A DNA stretch of 39,789 bases from Sulfurimonas sp. (lineage in GTDB: Bacteria; Campylobacterota; Campylobacteria; Campylobacterales; Sulfurimonadaceae). Below, piece by piece: positions 33,417 to 39,789 of this stretch. Under the pieces are notes generated by a model. It did not search any database, had not been told where the DNA came from, and saw only the letters and a program-made list of their open reading frames with translations. The position numbers and the translations under genes are program-made. The stretch spans positions 1 to 39,789 of the forward strand of contig JALSLQ010000075.1 of the NCBI GenBank assembly GCA_026988235.1, in the 5' to 3' direction. The first letter of the stretch is position 1. Each line of letters opens with the position of its first letter.

Positions 33417-33742
33417 GCGGATTTAACACATTAAAACTCCATAAGGAGTTTCAATATGTTTATAACAAAGGAAAAAACCAACACTCCCAAAGTGTTGTTT
33501 TGTTTTTTCTTCCTCAAACAGGAGTACATAAAGTAGGTTTTACTGCTACTAAAAAACTTGGTAATGCAGTCAAGCGTAATCGCGCGAAGCGTCGTCTTCG
33601 TGCTCTATTTTGTGAATACTCCAACTCTCTTAAAGATGGCACATATATATTTGTTGCAAAAGCAGGAATTTTTGATGCACCTTTTGAAAAACTCTCCAAT
33701 GATTTTAACAAGATTTTAAGCCGTGCGAAAACTTTTACTTAA
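33404..33742 (+). CDS. rnpA: Ribonuclease P protein component, no standard start codon
   Basis: RnpA binds the RNase P RNA that matures tRNA 5' ends. The track lists only residues from a TTG at 33500, but the frame is open from 33401 and encodes [19 protein letters not shown] before it, the conserved RnpA N-terminus. Then come [26 protein letters not shown] (RNR signature) and [16 protein letters not shown]. Between the stop at 33398 and the TTG at 33500 no in-frame ATG, GTG or TTG exists. Candidates are ATT at 33404 (AAGG nine bases upstream, 112 residues) or ATA at 33413 (overlaps the rpmH stop, 109 residues, close to the Campylobacter length I recall). Start uncertain; gene certain. Confidence 0.9.
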   Translation: MVSIGGFNTLKLHKEFQYVYNKGKNQHSQSVVLFFLPQTGVHKVGFTATKKLGNAVKRNRAKRRLRALFCEYSNSLKDGTYIFVAKAGIFDAPFEKLSNDFNKILSRAKTFT

Positions 33743-34046
33743 GCTTTTATGGCTTTATCAGAAATTTTTTACACTTATTGGCTATGGTTCATGCCGTTAT
33801 TATCCTACATGTAGCGAATATGCACGCATAAATTTCGAAAATAATTCAATTTCAAGTGCTTTTTACCACTCTTTTACTAGAATACTGCGTTGCAATCAAT
33901 TTTTTGATGGCGGGATAGAGTATCCATTGTTAAATAAGCTCTCTTTACATCCTGCTAAACTTGAGATTGATGCTATAAAGTATTGGTTGGTTCCAAATAA
34001 AAAAAACCGCTATTACATCATAAAAAATTTTTTATATAAAGGGTAA
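33723..34046 (+). CDS. yidD: Membrane protein insertion efficiency factor YidD
   Basis: A 107-residue Yid[32 protein letters not shown] contains the amphipathic N-terminus and the family signature with its cysteines, and ILRCNQFFDGGIEYPL is the second signature. A GTG start overlaps the end of rnpA by 20 bases, so translation is coupled. It assists YidC-dependent insertion at the inner membrane. The C-terminus is about 25 residues longer than minimal YidD. The PTC codons form one of the repeated TACATGTA sites. Confidence 0.95.
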   Translation: MRKLLLKLLWLYQKFFTLIGYGSCRYYPTCSEYARINFENNSISSAFYHSFTRILRCNQFFDGGIEYPLLNKLSLHPAKLEIDAIKYWLVPNKKNRYYIIKNFLYKG

Positions 34047-34049
34047 TTT

Positions 34050-35654
34050 GTGCTAGACAAAATGTCACCAAATCAAAGATTAATAGTTGCTGTACTATTG
34101 TCAATAATTTTTTTCGTAGGCTATACTGCGATATTTCCACCGAAAGAACAAAAGGTAGCAAAAAATGCTAAAACAGAAAAAGTTACATCTACTGCAAATA
34201 CAGTAAAAGATGTCACATCACGCGTAGAAGAGGCATCAGGGCATGCTGTATCTGAGCAGGAAAAAATAGCACAGAGCGTATCAAATAATATTGTTACAAT
34301 AACAAATAAGAATTTTATTTTAAAAATAGATACACTAGGTCGCATATCTTCAAAAGAATTACTTGAAGATAAATTTCGCAATACTGATGATTTGCATGCA
34401 CAGGTCATTCCTAAACTTGGAACAAAACCGCTCTATATTCGCTTTAGTGATGATGCCATTAATGATGAAGCGACAAAAGTTCTTTATACTGCAAGTGTGA
34501 GCAATGTTGAGTTAAATGATAAACCGGTAACGATTACATTGACACAAAAACTCTCTATGCTTAGTGTAACAAAAGTGTTAACTTTTTATGCTGATGGTCA
34601 TTATGATGCAAAAATTTCAATTTCTAAAGATGTGAGACATTATATATACTTGGGTGATAGACCGCAGGTTTCTAAAAAACTTATGGCTGCCGCGGGTGCT
34701 TTAGTGTACACAGGAGATGATGTTACCCATATTATTGAAGATGGTGATGCTGAGGGTAGAAAAGTATTTCAAAATGTGAAATTAGTATCTTCATTTGACC
34801 AATATACAGCTATTATTCTTTATGGTTTTAAAAAGGATACCAATGTTGTAGTTGAGCGTGGAAAAGATGATAATCCTGTTGTTTATTTTGAAGCGACAAA
34901 AGATGAAAATATTCATGGATATATTGGACCAAAAGATCACAAGGTTTTAAAAGCCATTAATCCAATGCTTACAAATGCTATTGAATACGGTTGGTTCACA
35001 TTTGCTGCAAAACCTCTTTTTGCTTTACTTTCATGGATTCATGGTATTTTGGGAAATTGGGGTTGGTCAATCATTGCATTAACTGCATTAATTAGAGCTA
35101 TTTTGTATCCTTTAACATACAAAGGTATGGTTTCAATGCAGAAGATGAAACTGCTTGCGCCTAAACTTAAAGAGTTAAAAGAAAAACATAAAAAAGACCC
35201 ACAACGCTTAAATGCGGCTACAATGGAGATGTATAAAAAACATGGTGCAAATCCACTAGGTGGATGTTTGCCTATGGTATTGCAAATTCCTGTCTTTTTC
35301 ACTCTTTATCGTACACTTTTAAACTCTGTTGAACTGCAAGGGGCTCCTTGGATTCTTTGGATTCATGACCTTTCACGCATGGACCCGTACTATGTATTGC
35401 CGATTTTAATGGGTGCATCAATGTTTATGCAACAGCGTATGACACCAAATAATTTTACTGATCCTATGCAAGAAAAAGTATTTAAATATCTTCCTGTAAT
35501 ATTTACATTTTTCTTTGTGACATTCCCATCTGGACTGGTTTTATATTGGTTTACAAATAACCTTTTCTCAATTGCACAACAGTATATGGTGAATCTACAG
35601 TTTAAAAATGCTAAAGATGCAAAAGTAGCAATTGAAAATAATAGCGAGAAATAA
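34050..35654 (+). CDS. yidC: Membrane protein insertase YidC
   Basis: 534 residues, Gram-negative type. Start GTG, then one N-terminal helix (LIVAVLLSIIFFVGYTAIF) and a periplasmic beta domain of about 280 residues. The insertase core follows: WGWSIIALTALIRAILYPLTY (with the groove arginine), the KMKLLAPKLKELKEKHKKDPQ cytoplasmic hairpin, GANPLGGCLPMVLQIPVFFTLYRTLL, and the final FPSGLVLYWFTNNLFSIAQQ. It inserts respiratory and ATP synthase subunits alone or with SecYEG. It follows yidD by 3 bases and precedes jag by 2. Confidence 0.98.
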   Translation: MLDKMSPNQRLIVAVLLSIIFFVGYTAIFPPKEQKVAKNAKTEKVTSTANTVKDVTSRVEEASGHAVSEQEKIAQSVSNNIVTITNKNFILKIDTLGRISSKELLEDKFRNTDDLHAQVIPKLGTKPLYIRFSDDAINDEATKVLYTASVSNVELNDKPVTITLTQKLSMLSVTKVLTFYADGHYDAKISISKDVRHYIYLGDRPQVSKKLMAAAGALVYTGDDVTHIIEDGDAEGRKVFQNVKLVSSFDQYTAIILYGFKKDTNVVVERGKDDNPVVYFEATKDENIHGYIGPKDHKVLKAINPMLTNAIEYGWFTFAAKPLFALLSWIHGILGNWGWSIIALTALIRAILYPLTYKGMVSMQKMKLLAPKLKELKEKHKKDPQRLNAATMEMYKKHGANPLGGCLPMVLQIPVFFTLYRTLLNSVELQGAPWILWIHDLSRMDPYYVLPILMGASMFMQQRMTPNNFTDPMQEKVFKYLPVIFTFFFVTFPSGLVLYWFTNNLFSIAQQYMVNLQFKNAKDAKVAIENNSEK

Positions 35655-35656
35655 AA

Positions 35657-36502
35657 ATGATTAAAATTGAAGCAGTAACATTAGAAGGCGCATTTCAAGA
35701 TGCAGCCACTGCACTGGATTGCTCAGTAACACAATTGGCTGTTGAAGTTGTGCAGATTCCAAGCAGTGGATTTTTAGGTCTGTTTAAAAAGAGCGCTATC
35801 ATTGTTGCGACGGTTAAAAAAGAGTTGAATGAAGAGACAAAACAAGCAATTTCAACTCCGGCAGAAGAACCGACACCTATACAGACAATACTTAATGATA
35901 CAATAATGCCAACTTCATTTGTAAGTGATCAAGATGAAGATGACTTAGAAGAAGATTTAGCAAGTGGACTTGATTATACGGCAGATTATGATGATGAATA
36001 TGATGATGAAGTGAGTGAAGAAGCCGAGTCTACTGCTGATATAGAGGCAATTGTAAAAGAGGTAGATGCAGATATTAATAAACTTTTTGATCTTATATGT
36101 TTTAATATTGATACAGTTGAAGTTTCAGCCTATGATAAAGAGACTATACTTATAGAATTTAAGGGTGAAGATGCTGCACTTTTAATAGGTAAAGAAGGCT
36201 ATAGATATAAAGCACTTTCATATATGATATTTAATTGGATTAATACAAAATATGATCTACAATTGCGTCTTGAAATAGCAGAGTTTTTGAAAAATCAAGA
36301 AGAGTCTATTGGAAGATATTTAACGAATGTATACGAAAATATAGACAGAGACGGGCGGGCTCAGACAAAAATTTTAGACGGAGTTTTAGTACAAATTGCA
36401 CTCAAAGAGTTGCGAGAGAAATACCCTGACAAATATGTCGTGATTCGTTCTACTAAAGACGGACTTAAATATATAATCGTAAACGATTACCACAATCATT
36501 AA
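35657..36502 (+). CDS. jag: RNA-binding protein Jag/KhpB (Jag_N-KH-R3H)
   Basis: A 281-residue protein. Residues 1-55 are the Jag_N domain (ATALDCSVTQLAVEVV, SSGFLGLFKKSAII). An acidic linker of about 90 residues (DEDDLEEDLASGLD, DDEYDDEVSEEAE) follows. The KH domain has ALLIGKEGYRYKALSYMIFNW, and the R3H region has RLEIAEFLKNQEESIGRYL and REKYPDKYVVIRSTKDGLKYII. Jag/KhpB binds RNA, usually with KhpA, and affects cell shape and division in Gram-positive bacteria. The yidC-jag-mnmE order is widely conserved. Confidence 0.92.
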   Translation: MIKIEAVTLEGAFQDAATALDCSVTQLAVEVVQIPSSGFLGLFKKSAIIVATVKKELNEETKQAISTPAEEPTPIQTILNDTIMPTSFVSDQDEDDLEEDLASGLDYTADYDDEYDDEVSEEAESTADIEAIVKEVDADINKLFDLICFNIDTVEVSAYDKETILIEFKGEDAALLIGKEGYRYKALSYMIFNWINTKYDLQLRLEIAEFLKNQEESIGRYLTNVYENIDRDGRAQTKILDGVLVQIALKELREKYPDKYVVIRSTKDGLKYIIVNDYHNH

Positions 36503-36505
36503 ATT

Positions 36506-37843
36506 ATGAATGAGACGATAGCTGCCATTGCAACAGCCAATGGTGTCGGCTCTATTGCTATCATACGCATAAGCGGTGAGAAGGCATTACATATAGCAAA
36601 AACACTTACATGTAAAGAAGACTTCACACCCAGACATGCAACACTTACCAATATTTATAATGCTAAAGAGGAGCTTATTGATGAAGCTATTGTTATTTAC
36701 TTCAAAGGTCCATACTCCTTTACTGCTGAAGATGTTGTAGAAATTCAGTGTCACGGTGGTTTTATTGTTGCACAAAGTATCTTACGCTCTACACTTAAAG
36801 CCGGAGCGCGTCTTGCATATGCCGGGGAGTTTTCTAAACGGGCTTTTTTTAACGGTAGAATTGATTTAAGCGAAGCAGAAGCTATAGCACAACTTATAGA
36901 AGCAAAAAGTGAAGACGCTGCAAAGATTCTTGCCTCTCAAATGAAAGGCTCGCTTAAAGAGTTCATAGAACAGGTGCGTGATGATATTATTCATATTTTA
37001 GCGTATAGCGAAGTGAGTATAGATTATGCTGAAGAGGATTTGCCTGAAGATTTGGTCGCACAAATACAGGCAAAACTAGATGAATTATATATCCTACTTG
37101 AAAAAACACTTATAGCCTCAAAATCACGAGAAGGATTGATGCAGGGTTTTCGTGTAGCAATTATAGGCAAGCCTAATGTCGGGAAAAGTTCTCTCTTAAA
37201 TGCTCTGTTAAATTATAATCGTGCCATAGTCAGTGGTATAGCGGGGACAACACGCGATACGATTGAAGAACAGTTAAGAATCGGTACACACTTAATACGA
37301 ATCGTAGATACGGCAGGTATTCGCGAAGCAAATGATGAAATAGAACGAATAGGAATACAGAGAAGTCTTGAAGCAATTAATGAAAGTGACATTGTCATAG
37401 CCCTTTTTGACGCTTCGCGTGAAGGGGACGATGAGGATAAGCAGATTGTTGCTTTGATAGACAAAAATAAAATGCAAAAAGAGATACTTGTTATAAAGAA
37501 TAAAATTGATTTGCAACAGAAATTTGATTTGAAAAACTTGGCTTTTGACTTGGAATTAAACTCTAAAAATGATGTGAGTGCTTTGGTAAAAAAACTAGAA
37601 GCACTTATGGACGCAAACAATGTTAGTGATGAAATTATGCTAATCTCTGAGCGTCAAATTTCTGCAGTTGAAGAGACAATGCAAAATATAAAAGAGGCGT
37701 ATGAACCACTGCAAGACCAAGAACTGGAAATTTTTTCATTCCATTTAAATGAAGCGGTGAAGGCGATGGCAAGTATTACCCGTCCATTTGAAAATGATGA
37801 AATGCTTGACAAAATGTTCGGTTCTTTTTGTTTGGGAAAATAG
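36506..37843 (+). CDS. mnmE: tRNA modification GTPase MnmE
   Basis: A 445-residue MnmE which, with MnmG, makes the 5-carboxymethylaminomethyl group on wobble uridine. The N-terminal folate-binding domain (IAAIATANGVGSIAIIRISG, YSFTAEDVVEIQCHGG) is followed by a helical domain with the inserted G domain: GKPNVGKSSLLNALL (G1), GTTRDTIEE (G2), DTAGIRE (G3), NKID (G4). The C-terminus is MFGSFCLGK, the C-x-G-K motif with the catalytic cysteine. It follows jag by 3 bases, and ruvX starts 2 bases after. Confidence 0.98.
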   Translation: MNETIAAIATANGVGSIAIIRISGEKALHIAKTLTCKEDFTPRHATLTNIYNAKEELIDEAIVIYFKGPYSFTAEDVVEIQCHGGFIVAQSILRSTLKAGARLAYAGEFSKRAFFNGRIDLSEAEAIAQLIEAKSEDAAKILASQMKGSLKEFIEQVRDDIIHILAYSEVSIDYAEEDLPEDLVAQIQAKLDELYILLEKTLIASKSREGLMQGFRVAIIGKPNVGKSSLLNALLNYNRAIVSGIAGTTRDTIEEQLRIGTHLIRIVDTAGIREANDEIERIGIQRSLEAINESDIVIALFDASREGDDEDKQIVALIDKNKMQKEILVIKNKIDLQQKFDLKNLAFDLELNSKNDVSALVKKLEALMDANNVSDEIMLISERQISAVEETMQNIKEAYEPLQDQELEIFSFHLNEAVKAMASITRPFENDEMLDKMFGSFCLGK

Positions 37844-37845
37844 TA

Positions 37846-38238
37846 TTGAAATACATTGCCATTGACTTAGGACTCAAGCGTATTGGGCTGGCTTACTCAG
37901 CACACAAAGACATTGTAACACCTTTGCCTGCCGTGATACGAAAAAATCGTAATCAAGCTTCTTTGGAAGTTAAAAAAATTATCCAAGAGTGGGAAGCAGA
38001 TACTGTGATTATTGGTGTTCCTCTTGGTGGTAGCAGTGAAGATGAAATGCGAAAGCGTATTGCGCACTTTATGAATCTTGTCGATTTTGATGGCGATGTA
38101 TTTTATCAGGATGAAGTAGGAAGCTCAATTGAGGCTGAAAATATGATGAAAGGCGAGATTAAATACATACGCGATGGCAGAGTAGATTCCATTTCTGCCA
38201 TGATAATATTACAAAGATATTTGGCTAGAATTAGGTAG
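37846..38238 (+). CDS. ruvX: Putative pre-16S rRNA nuclease / Holliday junction resolvase RuvX (YqgF)
   Basis: 130 residues from a TTG start at 37846, with GGGA eight bases upstream; the track's TTG at 37828 lies inside mnmE. RNase H-like fold: YIAIDLGLKRIGLAYS (first catalytic aspartate), TVIIGVPLGGSSEDE, VFYQDEVGSSIEAENMM and a final DGRVDSISAMIILQRYL (last aspartates). YqgF proteins process the 5' end of 16S rRNA in E. coli. Its end overlaps the opposing gene by 8 bases. Confidence 0.9.
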   Translation: MKYIAIDLGLKRIGLAYSAHKDIVTPLPAVIRKNRNQASLEVKKIIQEWEADTVIIGVPLGGSSEDEMRKRIAHFMNLVDFDGDVFYQDEVGSSIEAENMMKGEIKYIRDGRVDSISAMIILQRYLARIR

Positions 38239-38968
38239 CCATTATATAAACATTATTGCTTTTGTCAGAAGCTTGCGCAAATCTTTCTTTTAATTCTCTG
38301 TCAAAAGTTAAGATAAACACATTTGTATTTTTTAGGTTTGCATTGTGAAACTTTTGTAATAGAATGTCATCTGCTACATTTTTTCCATGGTCACATTTTA
38401 CAAAATTGAATGAGTTGAGTGTTTTACCATAGTCATATAAATTTGCTTCCCATTCGGCTTTTTTCAGGTAAAGTGAGTCAGGGTTTGCTGCAAGAAAAAT
38501 ATTTTTATCTGAAATATTATATGGTTCTATAATATCATTGAAAATCGAAGCAACACTTGAAAAGTTTTCTATATCCCAAAAAAGATAACTTTGTTTCGCA
38601 TGAGATTTTTGTTTTTTGTTGATAAGTTTGAGCCTCTTTGTGATATTAAAACTCGAATGTGCCGTATCATTTATAATATTAATATATTTTTTTAATTGTT
38701 GTGCATCTTCTGTGCTAAATCCTAAAATTTCACCCAATTCTATGTAAAAATCTAAATTTTTTAGTTCATTTTCAGAAGCACCTTTTTGATACTTTTTTAA
38801 TTTTACAAGTTTTGCATTGGAAAAAACAAGTTTTATACTCATTTTTTCGTGATTTGCATAGGCTTGTTTTGTCCTGAAAAAAATATCTTTGGCTTCTGTA
38901 GTGTCTGGAAACTCTATGGAACCTCTATATTTATATTCGATAGAAATTTTTTGTTTGTTTAGAGACAT
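38231..38968 (-). CDS. NYN/PIN-like nuclease domain protein, uncharacterised
   Basis: A 245-residue cytoplasmic protein I cannot assign to a named family. The C-terminal half resembles NYN-type PIN nucleases: SYLFWDIENFSS (the D-x-E-N start), a central helix region, CDHGKNVADDILLQKF (the GKN.AD motif) and VFILTFDRELKERF in place of the usual GDSDF. These would supply the acidic metal site of an RNase. The N-terminal 120 residues are helical and lysine-rich without known motifs. Its start overlaps the upstream gene by 10 bases. Assignment rests on motif resemblance. Confidence 0.65.
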   Translation of the reverse strand: MSLNKQKISIEYKYRGSIEFPDTTEAKDIFFRTKQAYANHEKMSIKLVFSNAKLVKLKKYQKGASENELKNLDFYIELGEILGFSTEDAQQLKKYINIINDTAHSSFNITKRLKLINKKQKSHAKQSYLFWDIENFSSVASIFNDIIEPYNISDKNIFLAANPDSLYLKKAEWEANLYDYGKTLNSFNFVKCDHGKNVADDILLQKFHNANLKNTNVFILTFDRELKERFAQASDKSNNVYIMAT

Positions 38969-39609
38969 TGAAAGAACTCAGCAGCTTCTTTTTCATCACT
39001 AGAGAGTTTCTCTTTAGCATACAAAGGATCTTCACTCATTATTTTTTTTATCTCGTTTTGACAATAAGCAAATAGTACCTCTTTTGCTTGTTTATCATCA
39101 TTCAAAAACCCTAATCCACTAAACTGATACGGTTCCTCTTGCTCTATGCAAAGAAGTGTTCCCTCACACTCTTTTTCAAGGATGTCAACAAGTGTTCTAT
39201 AGTTGATGTTGAACTCGGTTGCCTGCCAACCTATGTCTTCAAGGTCACTATTGGCAAATTTATCTACACCATCACCTGTCGTGTCATCATAAGAAGCCCG
39301 TGGTATATTGACTTTTATAAGCTCCTGCCAGTTTGAAAAAGCTTTTATAAGCACTCTTTCCCCATCATCGACAATTTGGTAATTTGTACCAAAGATTTCT
39401 GCAAGAGAGGGTGCTTTACTTGGCATAAGTGCATTTATGGGTTGTAGTATATGCTTTGCCTGATAAATCAAAATTTCTTTCGCATTAAAAGGAGCATATT
39501 TAATCTCTCCTTCTATAGTAACACCATACTCTTTTGATGTATTTATGGCTGTAAGGAGTTCTTGTTTATTGACTATAATAATTTCATTAAAAAGGTTGAA
39601 TTGTTTCAT
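38959..39609 (-). CDS. Uncharacterised protein paired with the NYN-like gene
   Basis: A 216-residue soluble protein with no family I recognise. It is acidic overall, starts MKQFNLFNEIIIVNKQELLTAINTSKEYGV, and contains YAPFNAKEILIYQAKHILQP and a C-terminal helical end (QAKEVLFAYCQNEIKKIM). No signal peptide or membrane helix. It has a GGAGAG ribosome site and a TATAAT box, and overlaps the NYN-like gene by 10 bases, so the two products probably act together. An IS30 remnant lies just upstream, and codon usage looks like the neighbours. Confidence 0.65.
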   Translation of the reverse strand: MKQFNLFNEIIIVNKQELLTAINTSKEYGVTIEGEIKYAPFNAKEILIYQAKHILQPINALMPSKAPSLAEIFGTNYQIVDDGERVLIKAFSNWQELIKVNIPRASYDDTTGDGVDKFANSDLEDIGWQATEFNINYRTLVDILEKECEGTLLCIEQEEPYQFSGLGFLNDDKQAKEVLFAYCQNEIKKIMSEDPLYAKEKLSSDEKEAAEFFQCL

Positions 39610-39632
39610 TATCTCTCCAGATATTTTTTCGT

Positions 39633-39638
39633 ATTATA
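39633..39638 (-). promoter_or_regulatory. Candidate -10 box of the NYN-like gene pair
   Basis: TATAAT on the minus strand in CTGTATAATACG, giving a leader of about 17 bases that includes the GGAGAG ribosome site. The upstream sequence runs into the presumed IS30 end within about 40 bases. Confidence 0.6.
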
Positions 39639-39641
39639 CAG

Positions 39642-39723
39642 AGTCTGAGATTAAGTGCAGTAATTTCCAAAATTTAAATCTGAAGTGCAATTTTTGAATT
39701 TATAAATCATATCAATTTTATCC
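39642..39723. other. Possible end of an IS30-family element
   Basis: Between the transposase stop and the next promoter, the word AAGTGCA occurs twice (GATTAAGTGCAGTAATTT and CTGAAGTGCAATTTTTG). IS30-family ends often carry similar sequence, but the exact terminus and target duplication cannot be fixed without the other end. Confidence 0.35.
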
Positions 39724-39789
39724 TTAAGCAGCCATTTTTGAACCAAAGAAAACTTCATTGGGAGTTTTCCAGTTGAGAGATTTTCTAGG
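39724..39789 (-). CDS. IS30-family transposase, C-terminal fragment cut by the window edge
   Basis: The minus-strand frame reads PRKSLNWKTPNEVFFGSKMAA then TAA. R-P-R-K-x-L-x-W/F-x-T-P-x-E-V is the hallmark end of IS30-family transposases. Only the last 21 residues are inside the window, so whether the element is intact cannot be seen. It is upstream of, and in the same orientation as, the NYN-like gene pair. Confidence 0.8.
   Translation of the reverse strand, partial: PRKSLNWKTPNEVFFGSKMAA

Noticed and set aside
33500-33502. TTG at 33500 as the rnpA start
   Set aside because: It would remove the conserved RnpA N-terminus, which is encoded in the same open frame upstream.
1-39789. CRISPR array, tRNA or rRNA gene
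   Set aside because: No regularly spaced direct repeats, no cloverleaf with CCA-proximal GGTTC-like arm and no rRNA sequence were recognised by eye.

Overview
The window is a gene-dense, AT-rich chromosomal segment of a Campylobacterota (Epsilonproteobacteria) organism, most like Sulfurimonas or a close relative. Lineage markers are hobA, the block rppH-lysC-hobA-holB-folP (an order I recall from Helicobacter pylori), a long divergent FolP, a DUF3373-like outer-membrane protein, a YibQ-like deacetylase next to dprA, and a Campylobacter-sized RnpA. Genus is an inference; no rRNA or tRNA gene was seen.

Layout. 1-2151: small exported cytochrome-like protein convergent with an OmpA-type protein. 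2238-3572: rpsF-ssb-rpsR operon (minus) with a structured leader. 3808-5578: YibQ-like deacetylase and dprA. 5590-8995: queA, tatC, tatB, hemW (minus). 9072-13054: rppH-lysC-hobA-holB-folP (plus), tightly packed. 13035-16612: pit transporter, cyclophilin, msrB, hup, and a small HTH pair (minus). 16814-19802: an unusual three-gene minus operon (class III cyclase-like protein, coiled-coil protein, DUF342/FapA-like). 19904-23007: fbaA, cmoA, nth and small membrane or lipoproteins. 23069-29440: hybrid histidine kinase, SurA/PpiC-like foldase, PLP enzyme, clpB. 29437-33152: GGDEF-EAL protein, DUF3373-like porin and a small exported protein (minus). 33282-38238: rpmH-rnpA-yidD-yidC-jag-mnmE-ruvX (plus). 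38231-39609: two uncharacterised overlapping genes, one NYN/PIN-like nuclease (minus). 39724-39789: tail of an IS30-type transposase cut by the window edge.

Most of the window is housekeeping: translation, Tat export, membrane insertion, replication initiation and loading, folate, tRNA modification, proteostasis. No stretch longer than about 300 bases lacks a gene; the largest gaps are about 235 bases (rpsF leader side) and about 200 bases (AT-rich island upstream of the HTH gene). Points most worth a second look: a strongly over-represented palindrome TTACATGTAA spread through genes; an rnpA frame with no ATG, GTG or TTG before its conserved N-terminus; several genes whose -10 box sits 6-7 bases from the ATG (candidate leaderless mRNAs); the cyclase-like/coiled-coil/DUF342 operon; and the NYN-like gene pair beside the IS30 remnant. 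All motif counts were made by eye.
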